A program made the translations under genes and the position numbers. A model generated the notes under the pieces. The model was given only the letters and a program-made list of their open reading frames with translations, made no database searches and had not been told where the DNA came from. 64,000 nt of DNA. Origin: Planctomycetota bacterium (lineage in GTDB: Bacteria > Planctomycetota > MHYJ01 > JACQXL01). Positions 45,410-53,646 of this stretch are shown in pieces (position 1 is the stretch's first letter; each line of letters begins with the position of its first letter). The stretch is from NCBI GenBank assembly GCA_016235865.1, contig JACRIK010000018.1, positions 1 to 64,000 on the forward strand, read 5' to 3'.

Positions 45410-45545
45410 TATAATAATGCCTGTCGGGGTAACCCAAGACAGGAGAGCTTTAGATGGGGAGCGCTGGAGGGAAATAGGTTTATTGATTAATCGGCCGAGA
45501 TATTCGGTCCGGAAGACAGTAGTGGCTGCGCTCCCCATTTTTAAC
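45410..45545 (+). ncRNA. Candidate structured small RNA
   Basis: A TATAAT (45410-45415) without a clear -35 is followed at the expected start by a hairpin CTGTC/GACAG with an inner GGG-GTAA-CCC GNRA-type loop (45421-45443). Then comes an 11-bp perfect stem, ATGGGGAGCGC (45454-45464) with GCGCTCCCCAT (45528-45538), closed on a 63-base interior. That interior contains another hairpin, GGCCGA/TCGGTC. A T-run follows. It lies in a 444-base gap between convergent genes. A GTCCGGAAG stretch recalls signal recognition particle RNA, but the flanking conserved bases do not fit. Confidence 0.4.
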
Positions 45546-45582
45546 ATAATTATTTAACCTTTATTTTATGCGGTTGCTTTTT

Positions 45583-45652
45583 ACTCGCTGTTAATACCGC
45601 TATAAGCGGGATGTTACAGTGAGTTATCCCGCCGCGGTCTTGCCAAGGCGGG
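45583..45652 (-). repeat. Two-hairpin element at a gene 3' end
   Basis: Read on the minus strand: a CCCGCC/GGCGGG hairpin inside the last codons of the response regulator gene, then ATAA and a hairpin with arms ACTCACTGT and ACAGCGAGT, extended by an inner CCGCT/AGCGG stem. The TAA of the element is the stop codon of the gene. Confidence 0.8.
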
Positions 45653-46463
45653 ACGCCTTGCGTTCCTGCATTGCCTTGAGTTTGGCCGTCATTTTGGCCG
45701 TTTCGGCATCCAGTTTTTCTTCCATATACTCGTTAAAAGCGCACTGACCGCAACGATAAACATTAGAGCAGAGCCGGTAGGTCACCTGGCCGGCCAGCGT
45801 ATAACGGCAGGCCCGTTCCGGACCGGGTTTTTCCAGCATCTTCTTGATGGCGTCCATCATCATTGGTCGGTTACCCACCTGCGCGCCCTTGTCCATTAAG
45901 CCCTGGGCAAATTCGCAACTGTCACAGCGGAAATTGTTACTGCAGACCCGGTAAGAAACCACCCCGGCCTTGGACCAGATGCACTGCTTTTCCGTTTTGG
46001 CCTTGGGTTTTTCCTTGACCTCAACTTCCGCTTCAGGCGTGGTAGTGGTTGTTTCCGGCTTGGTCGGTGGTTCTAAAACCGGCGTTCCAACCGAGCCGCT
46101 TTTCTGATAAACATCCTCAATGGCCTTTTCCAGTTTATCCAGAGTAAAGGGCTTGAGCAGGTAATCGCTGGCGCCGGACTTCATCGCATCGACTGCGCTC
46201 TCGGCCGTACCGTAGGCCGTAATGATAATCACCAGAATCTGCGGTGAGGTCTGTTTCATCCGTCTCATTACCTCCATACCGTCCATTCCAGGCATCTTCA
46301 GGTCAACCACGGCCGTATCAAATCTGGCCTCCTTGACGCGGCTGATGGCCTCTTCGCCGTTACAGGCGCACTCAACATCATAGTTATCGCCCTTGAGCCA
46401 TTCGGAAACGCTATCGCGGACAATTGCCTCGTCATCAACTAACAGAACTCTTGGTCTTTTCAT
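45624..46463 (-). CDS. Response regulator with Cys-rich output region
   Basis: Residues 1-120 form a CheY-like receiver (phospho-acceptor Asp54 in VVDLKMP, acidic pair Asp10-Asp11, Thr in IITAYGT, Lys in LLKPF). After a Thr/Glu/Lys-rich linker (about 130-160) come two copies of a C-x12-C-x5-C-x2-C module, each with an S/TYR-[VL]-C-S-N core. There is no DNA-binding domain, so the output is probably a protein contact or a metal/Fe-S centre. The same module occurs in two proteins of the upstream operon, linking this regulator to them. It has its own sigma-54 promoter. The last residues and stop codon are encoded by an inserted repeat. Confidence 0.85.
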   Translation of the reverse strand: MKRPRVLLVDDEAIVRDSVSEWLKGDNYDVECACNGEEAISRVKEARFDTAVVDLKMPGMDGMEVMRRMKQTSPQILVIIITAYGTAESAVDAMKSGASDYLLKPFTLDKLEKAIEDVYQKSGSVGTPVLEPPTKPETTTTTPEAEVEVKEKPKAKTEKQCIWSKAGVVSYRVCSNNFRCDSCEFAQGLMDKGAQVGNRPMMMDAIKKMLEKPGPERACRYTLAGQVTYRLCSNVYRCGQCAFNEYMEEKLDAETAKMTAKLKAMQERKASRLGKTAAG

Positions 46464-46477
46464 AAATCACCTCTCTT

Positions 46478-46543
46478 AGAGCCAGTTGGAGGTCCACTAA
46501 GGTGAAACGATTTACTGGCTCTTAGACCCGACCTACCGTCGGG
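46478..46543 (-). repeat. Two-hairpin element ahead of the Cys-rich response regulator
   Basis: On the gene strand: CCCGAC/GTCGGG hairpin, TCTAAG linkage and a hairpin with 9-bp arms (plus positions 46478-46486 and 46514-46522). It ends directly at the AGAGGTG ribosome-binding site. It lies in the leader of the sigma-54 transcript. Confidence 0.85.
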
Positions 46544-46577
46544 CTTATCTTATTTTTCATTGCCCACCTATCATATA

Positions 46578-46593
46578 TGCAAATACTGTGCCA
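46578..46593 (-). promoter_or_regulatory. Sigma-54 promoter for the Cys-rich response regulator
   Basis: On the minus strand the sequence reads TGGCACAGTATTTGCA, with exact GG-N10-GC spacing. Transcription would start near 46567 and give a leader of about 100 bases containing a two-hairpin element. Confidence 0.82.
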
Positions 46594-46724
46594 GTCAGGC
46601 ACAGGTTACACATATTAATAAGACAGTTTAGCATAACTATCTAAATAATAATATGATAGGATAATATATTTTTATATAACCCTTCTTCTCATTATGTAAT
46701 TAGCGGTGAAAAGGCGTGGTAATC

Positions 46725-46763
46725 GTCCTAAAATAGGACACCAGCTGTCCGATTTTAGGACAG
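46725..46763. promoter_or_regulatory. Paired palindromic activator site (candidate)
   Basis: GTCC and GGAC half-sites alternate exactly every 11 bp (46726, 46737, 46748, 46759). They form two palindromes 22 bp apart: GTCCTAAAATAGGAC and GTCCGATTTTAGGAC. The pair lies about 160-195 bp upstream of the sigma-54 start site at 46567, a normal enhancer position for an NtrC-type regulator. Confidence 0.65.
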
Positions 46764-46813
46764 CTATCAGAAAGGAAAAGTGTTTTGAAAATGCCTGATT
46801 GAGAACAGATACT

Positions 46814-48175
46814 CTACTTTTTTGTTATTTGGTATTCCTTGAGTTTATTATGGAGGGTAGAGCGGGAGATACCCAAGGTCTTGGCAGTTCGGGTGTAGTT
46901 CCATTTGTTTTCATCTAAAACTTTAATTATTTGCTTCTTTTCCGCATCTTTCAACGATGTTTTATCTGAATTGGCGGATGGTGGCGGTTCGCATATCCTA
47001 CGGTCTTTTAATAGCGGTGGCAGATGTTCCGGTTTGACTATATCATTGCGGCATAAGACCACGCTATATTCTATGGCGTTTTCCAGTTCCCGGACATTAC
47101 CGGTCCAGGTGTGCTTCATAAAGTAGTCCATTACCTCAGGCGAGAAATCTCTGATATTTTTATTGTTCTCGGTATTGAACTTCTTGAGGAAGTAGCGGGC
47201 CAGAATCGGGATATCATCCGGCCTTTCCCTGAGGGGCGGGACATAGACCGGCACGACATTTAGGCGGTAGAACAGGTCTTCCCTAAAAGTGCCTTCCTCA
47301 ACCCGCTTCTTGAGGTCGCGATTGGTCGAGGTGACCACCCGGACATCCACTTTGACTATCTCGTTACCGCCCACGCGGTTGAGTTCCTTTTCCTGCAGGA
47401 CGCGCAAGAGATGGACCTGGACATTAGGCGAGATGTCGCCGATTTCATCCAGGAAAATCGTGCCGCCATGGGCCAGTTCAAACTTGCCCTTTTTCTGGGC
47501 AATGGCGCCGGTGAACGAGCCCTTTTCGTGGCCGAAGAGTTCGCTTTCCAGGAGGCTCTCGGGCAGCGCCGCGCAGTTAAGCGAGACGAACGGCCCTTTA
47601 TGGCGCAAACTCTCGGCATGCACGGCCCGGGCCACCAGTTCTTTGCCGGTGCCGGTCTCGCCCAGAATCAGGACCGTGGCATTGCTCTTGGCTACGGTTT
47701 TAATCAGTTCAAACACCGCCTGCATCTTTGGGCTCTTTCCGACCAGTTCTTCAAACTGATATTTTCGGGATAATTCCTTCTTGAGGGCAATATTTTCCCT
47801 GACCACGTTTTTATGAGCCATTATATTGTTAATAATAACCTCCACCCGTTCCGGGCAGAATGGTTTTTCCAGGTAGTCATAGGCGCCGGCCTTGATGGCA
47901 TCTATGGCCGAGGCAATGGTGCCGTAGGCGGTCATGATAATCACGGACAGATCGGGATTGATTTCCTGCGCCTGCTTCATCAGCTGCATACCGTCCATAC
48001 CGGGCATCTTCAGGTCAGCCAGCATAATATCAATATCCGCGTCCTTGATGATATTCAGCGCCTGGGGTCCGTCTGCCGCAGTCAGTGACTCGTAACCGGT
48101 ATCAGTCAGCCACTCGGCCAGCGAATTACGGATTACTTCTTCATCGTCTACTACAAGTATCTTATACTTTTCCAT
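46814..48175 (-). CDS. NtrC-family sigma-54 response regulator (first copy)
   Basis: The 453-residue protein has a receiver (Asp54 in LADLKMP), an AAA+ domain (Walker A GETGTGKE, contact loop GSFTGA, Walker B TIFLDEIGD) and a Fis-type HTH at the end (NYTRTAKTLGISRSTLHNKL). Phosphorylation by the kinase encoded 6 bases upstream should trigger oligomerisation and activation of sigma-54 promoters. Likely targets are the two -24/-12 promoters at 46578 and 54888, making this an autoregulated locus. It is paralogous to the regulator at 58490. Confidence 0.95.
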   Translation of the reverse strand: MEKYKILVVDDEEVIRNSLAEWLTDTGYESLTAADGPQALNIIKDADIDIMLADLKMPGMDGMQLMKQAQEINPDLSVIIMTAYGTIASAIDAIKAGAYDYLEKPFCPERVEVIINNIMAHKNVVRENIALKKELSRKYQFEELVGKSPKMQAVFELIKTVAKSNATVLILGETGTGKELVARAVHAESLRHKGPFVSLNCAALPESLLESELFGHEKGSFTGAIAQKKGKFELAHGGTIFLDEIGDISPNVQVHLLRVLQEKELNRVGGNEIVKVDVRVVTSTNRDLKKRVEEGTFREDLFYRLNVVPVYVPPLRERPDDIPILARYFLKKFNTENNKNIRDFSPEVMDYFMKHTWTGNVRELENAIEYSVVLCRNDIVKPEHLPPLLKDRRICEPPPSANSDKTSLKDAEKKQIIKVLDENKWNYTRTAKTLGISRSTLHNKLKEYQITKK

Positions 48176-48181
48176 AATTGG

Positions 48182-50104
48182 TTATTGTTTTTCTTTCAGC
48201 CAGACCGTAAAGGTCGTGCCTTTGCCGTATTCGCTTTCTACTTTAATATCGCCGTCGTGGCGCTGAATGATACCGTAGCAGACGGCCAGGCCCAGTCCGA
48301 TGCCCACGCCTTTTTCCTTGGTGGTAAAGAAGGGCGTAAATAGTTTCTTGAGATTCTCCGGCGTAATGCCGCTTCCGGTATCCTGGAATCGCACGCCGAT
48401 AAAGTTTTTCTGCTTATCGCTGACCGTACTGATGGTCAGCGTGCCGCCTTTGGTCATGGCGTGAATCGCATTCAGGATGATATTAGTAAATACCTGCTGG
48501 AGTTGATCCGGGTCGGCTGCTATTTGAGGGATACTGCTGTATTGTTTGACTATCTTGACATTACTTAGTTCGGCCTGGTGGGTCAGCATAATCAGGGCAT
48601 TATCTATGGATTTGGCCAGGTCAATCGGTCTGATAGACGGCCGGCTCTGGCGCGAGAATTCCAGCAGACTCTTGATAATCCGGGTGCAGCGCTCGGTCTC
48701 CTTTTCCATCGTGGATAGTTTCTTTTCCAGCTCCTCAGGCGGGATGGCCTTGCCGGCCCGAATATTCTTGAGCATCAACTGGGCATAGGTCAGGACGCCG
48801 CTTAATGGGTTATTAATCTCGTGGGCTACGCCGGCCGCCATCTGGCCTAAGGACGACATCTTTTCCATTTGAATCAGCGCGGCCTGGGTCTCGGCCTTGA
48901 GTTTCTCGTCCCGTTCCTTGATGGCCTCAATCATCACGTTAAAGGTCTTGCTTAATTCGCCTATCTCGTCTCTGGATTCCACCTCGACCTCCTGGTTGAA
49001 GTCGCCGCCGGCAATCTTACCGGCCGCGTTGACCAGATGCCGGATGGGACTGGTGATGCTGGCGGAAAGGAGATAACCGATAAGCAGGGCTACCAACACG
49101 CCGATGACAGTAATGCTGATAAAGAGCCAGAGCGTCTCGTTCTTGATATCCACGAACTTCGCTTCAAGTATGCCGACATACAAGATGCCGATAATCCGGC
49201 CTTCAATATCCTTAATCGGCTCATAAGCCGTGAAATACCAATCCGTAACCACAAAGGCTCGTTCAATCCAGGGTTGGCCTTTAACCAGGACCTGCTCGCC
49301 GACATCAGCCGCAATCCGGGTGCCGATGGCCCGTTCGCCTGCCTTAGTCTTGACATTGGTGGAGATTCTCAAATCGTCCTGGAAGATGGTGGCCGTGCCG
49401 ATATCTTTGCCTTTATAGGTCTGTCCCTCAAAAACGATATCCTTTATCTTGTCCACAATCTTATAATTGCGGTTAATCATTACGCCGCCGTACAGGACGC
49501 CCAGAAGATTGCCGTTATTATCCATTACCGGCGAAGCGGATTTGATGGCCATTCCCGATGTCTCTTCGGTCTTGTCAGTCGGCTTGGCGTGCGGGGTCTG
49601 GATAAATTTGAAATACGCCTGTTGTGCCAATTCAGGCGAGCACTTGAGCATTTCCGCTTTTGATACTATCTCGGTGCCGCTAAAGGTGTCCTTTTCGGTC
49701 AATGCCTTCCTGACAATAGCCGACCAGGTCTGGTCATCGCCGACCAGAGAGGCGTTTCTGGGCCTAGCCACGACTCTGCCCTGGGCATCAAGCAGGGTCA
49801 GGAAATCCAGCGACTCCCTGGCCCGGACCGTGGCAATCTCGGAGTTAAGGGTAGGATAATCCTTTTTGATCAGGGCGTCCTTGATATAGAAACGCTCGGC
49901 CGTCAGGCGGACGATGGTTCGGACGTTGTTGACCTCGCCCTGGTATATCTCGCGGGCCGAGTTCAGGTCGGTCCGGACCTTATCCTGCGCCTGGGTGATA
50001 ATGCCTTTGCCGATGAGATGAATCCCGACCACCGTGGCAATCGAACCGATTATTACCACCACGATGACAAAACTGATAATGAGTTTGTTCCGCAGTAGTT
50101 TCAT
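48182..50104 (-). CDS. Cache-domain sensor histidine kinase (first copy)
   Basis: The 640-residue membrane kinase has TM1 (about 8-30), a periplasmic Cache-type sensor of about 290 residues, TM2 (about 327-350) and HAMP. The HisKA motif AAGVAHEINNPLSG supplies the phosphorylated His. The catalytic domain shows NIILNAIHAM, DTGSGI and GIGLGLAVCYG. Cache domains bind small metabolites such as organic acids; the ligand is unknown. It pairs with the NtrC-type regulator just downstream. The sensor half is nearly identical to that of the kinase at 60517, whereas the kinase halves differ more. Confidence 0.95.
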   Translation of the reverse strand: MKLLRNKLIISFVIVVVIIGSIATVVGIHLIGKGIITQAQDKVRTDLNSAREIYQGEVNNVRTIVRLTAERFYIKDALIKKDYPTLNSEIATVRARESLDFLTLLDAQGRVVARPRNASLVGDDQTWSAIVRKALTEKDTFSGTEIVSKAEMLKCSPELAQQAYFKFIQTPHAKPTDKTEETSGMAIKSASPVMDNNGNLLGVLYGGVMINRNYKIVDKIKDIVFEGQTYKGKDIGTATIFQDDLRISTNVKTKAGERAIGTRIAADVGEQVLVKGQPWIERAFVVTDWYFTAYEPIKDIEGRIIGILYVGILEAKFVDIKNETLWLFISITVIGVLVALLIGYLLSASITSPIRHLVNAAGKIAGGDFNQEVEVESRDEIGELSKTFNVMIEAIKERDEKLKAETQAALIQMEKMSSLGQMAAGVAHEINNPLSGVLTYAQLMLKNIRAGKAIPPEELEKKLSTMEKETERCTRIIKSLLEFSRQSRPSIRPIDLAKSIDNALIMLTHQAELSNVKIVKQYSSIPQIAADPDQLQQVFTNIILNAIHAMTKGGTLTISTVSDKQKNFIGVRFQDTGSGITPENLKKLFTPFFTTKEKGVGIGLGLAVCYGIIQRHDGDIKVESEYGKGTTFTVWLKEKQ

Positions 50105-50162
50105 ATGGCATTAGCGTAGCAAGAAAGAAAGGGAGCATCAAGAAAATAATTAACCACGAAGA

Positions 50163-50246
50163 ACAACCCCCTTTATATTCCCCCTTTGTTAAGGGGGAGC
50201 ACGGAGCGACAGCGGAGTCCCGCCCCAGCGGGAAGGGGGTTTTTTC
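50163..50246. repeat. Composite palindrome of dispersed-repeat type
   Basis: An AACCCCCTT outer arm encloses CCCCCTTTGTTAAGGGGG and a CCCGCC/CCAGCGGG hairpin, ending AAGGGGGTT. The first part matches the palindrome found in frame in the Cys-rich gene at 54530. It lies between the NuoG-like and kinase genes and could weaken transcription into the kinase. Confidence 0.65.
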
Positions 50247-50263
50247 CTTTTATATCTTTATCT

Positions 50264-51541
50264 CTAACGGGGCTTAAAGAACTCGCCGGTGATATTAGCC
50301 CACTCCGCATCCTTGATGAGTGAGGGAATATTGCCCACCAGATTGCCCGCGCCGTCGGTCATGGTGATGCCCAGTTCCTTATTCAGCCGCTGGTGGAGCT
50401 TTTCCGAATGCTCTTTCATCACCCTGGTGGCCTTGAGCGGCGAGATGAGTTTATCAATCGCCTCATCGCGGTTATCGGCCTTGACCGTGAACAGCCAGCC
50501 CTGTTGGTAGGGGTCCTGGGCGGTCAGCGACGGCACTGACCTGGTCAGCGGATTGGTCTCCACCACCGAACCGGCAAAGGGCAGATACATGGCCAGCCGG
50601 CGGTTGCCGATACTTAATTCCCAGACCGGCTTGTCCTGTTGGAATGATTTATCAGACGATACCCCATCCACCCGGCCCAGGAACTTGGCAGTGAAATCAT
50701 CCACGCCGACCCGGAACTTACCGTTCAGCGGCTTGACCCAGATATGGCCGTTGGTGTAGTAGCGATTGGGGATAATCTGGAATTGGTCAACCTGGATGGT
50801 ATGCTGTTTGGCGGCCGGCCTGGCTACGAATGCCGGATGCACGCCTAGTGTATCCTCAAGACGCTGGTCCACCTCGCATTTCTGGCACTGGAAGGCATTG
50901 GAACATATCTTATGCGAGATTAGTCCCATTAGTGAGTAACGGCATTCCCTATCGCCGGACGAGATATAAAGCGCCCAGCGCTTGCGCGCCTCGGTTTCCA
51001 TCTGGATGGCGCCGGTCGGGCAGACATAGGTGCAGGCCCCGCAACCCAGGCACTCCTCAGGCGCTTCCTTGAATGCCGCCTCTATCTTCTTGGAGGTGCC
51101 GCGGCTGGCGAATCCGATGGCATGGGCGCCCAGGATTTCGCTGCAGACCCGGATGCACAGGCCGCACAGGATGCACTTCTCGTTCTTTAACTTGAATCTT
51201 GGTTTGGTAATCTTATAATCTTTGGCCATTTCCTGCAGGACCTTGGATTCAGGCGAACGGGCCAAAAGCAGTTCCACCAGCAGTTTGCGGTTCTGTTCCA
51301 CCCGTTTGCTGTGGGTCTGGACCTCGATGCCCTCTGCCACCGGATACAGGCAGGAGACGACCAGTTTGGTCTTGCCCTTCTGCGTTACCTCAACCTGGCA
51401 GAGCCGGCAGGAGCCGTAGCCGGTCAGGTCCTTGTGATAGCACAGGGTCGGCACATCCACCCCGGCCTTGCGGATGGCGTCCAGAACCGTCTTGCCTTTT
51501 TCTATTTGGACCTGGTCACCATTAATCTTTAGATTCAACAT
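50264..51541 (-). CDS. NuoG-like iron-sulfur protein fused to a GcvH-like domain
   Basis: Order in 425 residues: a [2Fe-2S] ferredoxin domain (Cys residues in CYHKDLTGYGSCRLCQVEV and VVSCLYPV); two [4Fe-4S] motifs (CILCGLCIRVC, CLGCGACTYVCP); one C-x12-C-x5-C-x2-C module (about 195-225); and a glycine cleavage H-protein-like domain (about 255-375; GHIWVKPLNGKFRVGVDDF, then GSVVETN and DPYQQGWL). The lipoyl-lysine site of true GcvH is replaced by ELSIGNRR, so lipoylation is not expected there. No molybdopterin or H-cluster domain is present, so it is not itself a formate dehydrogenase or hydrogenase. It probably passes electrons between NuoF and an unknown acceptor. Confidence 0.87.
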   Translation of the reverse strand: MLNLKINGDQVQIEKGKTVLDAIRKAGVDVPTLCYHKDLTGYGSCRLCQVEVTQKGKTKLVVSCLYPVAEGIEVQTHSKRVEQNRKLLVELLLARSPESKVLQEMAKDYKITKPRFKLKNEKCILCGLCIRVCSEILGAHAIGFASRGTSKKIEAAFKEAPEECLGCGACTYVCPTGAIQMETEARKRWALYISSGDRECRYSLMGLISHKICSNAFQCQKCEVDQRLEDTLGVHPAFVARPAAKQHTIQVDQFQIIPNRYYTNGHIWVKPLNGKFRVGVDDFTAKFLGRVDGVSSDKSFQQDKPVWELSIGNRRLAMYLPFAGSVVETNPLTRSVPSLTAQDPYQQGWLFTVKADNRDEAIDKLISPLKATRVMKEHSEKLHQRLNKELGITMTDGAGNLVGNIPSLIKDAEWANITGEFFKPR

Positions 51542-51559
51542 ATACTCTCCTCTTTATTC

Positions 51560-51616
51560 ACCACAAAGAGCACAAAGTTCACAAAGAATTCTTTGTGTTC
51601 TTAGTGTCCTTTGTGG
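51560..51616. repeat. Inverted CACAAAG-type repeat
   Basis: CCACAAAGAGCACAAAG and CTTTGTG...CCTTTGTGG arms are near-complementary around AAGAATTCTT. The repeat fills the gap between the NuoF and NuoG-like genes. Confidence 0.7.
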
Positions 51617-51622
51617 TTGCAT

Positions 51623-53542
51623 TTAAGCGTTTACTAATTCTTTCTCCACCGACGGATGCCGGCCCGGTATAATACTTATCGAGTCAAACTTGCAGGTATC
51701 CATACACACCCCACACTTGATGCACTTGAACTGGTCAATCTTATGCGGCACCTTTTTAGCGCCGGTGATGGCCTCAGCCGGGCAGGGTTTGATGCACGCG
51801 CCGCAGGCCTTGCAGGCCTTCTCGTCAATGGTGTAGTGGATTAATTCCTTGCACACCCCGGACGGGCATTTCTTGTCTTTAATATGGGCCTCGTATTCAT
51901 CGCGGAAATATTTCAGCGTGGTCAGGACCGGATTCGGCGAGGTGGCGCCCAGCTGGCATAGGGACGAATCCTTGACCGTGGCGGCCAGTTCCTCGAGGAG
52001 TTCGATATCGCCATCCTTGCCCCGGCCGTCGCAGATGTCTTTCAGGATTTCATGCATCCGGGTGATGCCTTCCCGGCAGGGTACGCACTTGCCGCAGGAT
52101 TCCTCGCTTAAGAAATTGAGGAAATACTGGGCCACGTCCACCATACAACTGTTCTCGTCCATCACAATCATACCGCCCGAGCCCATCATCGAGCCGGCCG
52201 CGGTCAGCCGGTCGTAATCCACCGGCAGGTCCAGCATCTTATCAGGGATACAGCCGCCGGACGGCCCGCCGGTCTGGACGGCCTTGAATTTCTTATTGCC
52301 CCTGATTCCGCCGCCGATGCCAAAGACGATTTCCCTGAGAGAAATACCCATCGGCACTTCCACCAGTCCGGTGTTATTGACCTTGCCGACCAGCGAAAAT
52401 ATCTTGGTGCCCTTGCTCCCGCCCCAGGGATTGGCAGTCACATCTCCGGTGCCGATTTTGGTAAACCAATCCACGCCTTTATTGATAATCAGCGGGACAT
52501 TGGCCCAGGTCTCGACGTTATTCAGGCAGGACGGCCGGTTATAAAGCCCGTGTTCCACCATATGGATGTATTTGGCGCGCGGCTCGCCGATCTTGCCTTC
52601 TAATGACGCCATCAGGGCTGACGATTCGCCGCAGACAAAGGCGCCGCCGCCCCGGTTGATGTTCATCACGAAATTAAATCCGCTGCCCAGGATGTTCTTG
52701 CCCAGCAGGCCGCTCTCCTCGGCCTGTTTCAGGGCATTGGCAAATAGTTCCACGGCCAGGGGATACTCGTCGCGGATATAAATGTATCCGACATTAGAGC
52801 CGATGGCATAGGCCGCGATAATCATTCCTTCGATGACCGAATGGGGATTGCCTTCCAGGAGCGAGCGGTTGGCGTATGCGCCCGGGTCGCCTTCATCGGC
52901 ATTGCAAATAACGTATTTCAGGTCGCCCTGCGCCTTGCGGCAGGATTCCCACTTGACGCCGGCCGGGAAACCGCCGCCGCCCCGGCCGCGCAGGCCGGAT
53001 TTCTTTATCATATCAATAATCGCATCCGGCTTCATGGTGCTTAATGACTTGGCCAGGGCCGAGTAGCCGCCGATGGAGATGTAATCCTCAATCTTAGTCG
53101 GGTCTATCTTGGTATTCTCGCCGAAGATGATGCGGGTCTGTTTGCTGTAGAAGGGCACGTCGTGTTCGTAGGTGACCTTATTGCCGGTGGTCGGGTCAAC
53201 ATAGAGCAGGCGTTCAATCACCTTCTTGTTCTTGACGGTCTCATTGAGGATTTCCGTGATATCCTCGGGCTTGACGCTGGTATAAAGGATGCCCTCGGGC
53301 TGGATGACTACCAGCGGCCCCTTTTCGCAGAACCCGTGGCAGCCGGTCACGCGCAGGGACACGGTATTGGCCAGTCCGGTGGATTTCAGCTGCTCGGCGA
53401 TGGTAGTGGCAACCAATCTGGAGCCGGTGGCATTACAGCCGGTCCCGCCGCAGAGCACGATAACCTTAGAATTGGGATTCCGGGCCTTGACCAGTGTGTC
53501 CTGCCAGGTCTTGAATTCGGGTACGCTATTTAATCGTTTCAT
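51623..53542 (-). CDS. nuoF: NuoF/HydB-type NADH-binding flavoprotein
   Basis: The 639-residue protein is the NADH-oxidising subunit of complex I-like and bifurcating enzymes. Domains: a thioredoxin-like [2Fe-2S] region (CGGTGCNATGS and TGCHGFCEKGP); the FMN/NADH site (GLRGRGGGGFPAGVKW, CNADEGDPGAYANRSLLEG); an SLBB region; the N3 cluster (SCGKCVPCREG); and two C-terminal [4Fe-4S] motifs (CKACGACIKPCP, CIKCGVCMDTC). The extra terminal domains are those of HydB/HndC and NADP-reducing hydrogenase beta subunits rather than respiratory NuoF. No hydrogenase large subunit is in the window, so its partner may be the HdrA-GltD protein or a distant gene. An AAAGGAG site precedes the ATG. Confidence 0.95.
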   Translation of the reverse strand: MKRLNSVPEFKTWQDTLVKARNPNSKVIVLCGGTGCNATGSRLVATTIAEQLKSTGLANTVSLRVTGCHGFCEKGPLVVIQPEGILYTSVKPEDITEILNETVKNKKVIERLLYVDPTTGNKVTYEHDVPFYSKQTRIIFGENTKIDPTKIEDYISIGGYSALAKSLSTMKPDAIIDMIKKSGLRGRGGGGFPAGVKWESCRKAQGDLKYVICNADEGDPGAYANRSLLEGNPHSVIEGMIIAAYAIGSNVGYIYIRDEYPLAVELFANALKQAEESGLLGKNILGSGFNFVMNINRGGGAFVCGESSALMASLEGKIGEPRAKYIHMVEHGLYNRPSCLNNVETWANVPLIINKGVDWFTKIGTGDVTANPWGGSKGTKIFSLVGKVNNTGLVEVPMGISLREIVFGIGGGIRGNKKFKAVQTGGPSGGCIPDKMLDLPVDYDRLTAAGSMMGSGGMIVMDENSCMVDVAQYFLNFLSEESCGKCVPCREGITRMHEILKDICDGRGKDGDIELLEELAATVKDSSLCQLGATSPNPVLTTLKYFRDEYEAHIKDKKCPSGVCKELIHYTIDEKACKACGACIKPCPAEAITGAKKVPHKIDQFKCIKCGVCMDTCKFDSISIIPGRHPSVEKELVNA

Positions 53543-53565
53543 TATTATCTCCTTTAATCAATGTT

Positions 53566-53646
53566 ACAAGGGGTTACAAGAAGTTGCTTGAAGTTACAAG
53601 AGGTTGCTTAACCTCATGTAACCTTCTGTAACCTCGTGTAACCTTT
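53566..53646. repeat. GTTACAAG-type repeat
   Basis: GTTACAAG words occur three times and are then answered by their complement in TGTAACCT words. Together they form an imperfect inverted repeat that fills the gap between NuoE and NuoF. Confidence 0.65.

Noticed and set aside
45421-45545. Signal recognition particle RNA
   Set aside because: GTCCGGAAG is present, but the neighbouring bases that form the conserved internal loops (GGAAGCAG side) do not match and the tetraloop closing pairs fail. Kept only as an unnamed structured RNA.
50264-53542. [FeFe]-hydrogenase or formate dehydrogenase operon
   Set aside because: The NuoG-like protein has no H-cluster domain and no molybdopterin domain, and no catalytic subunit is present in the window.
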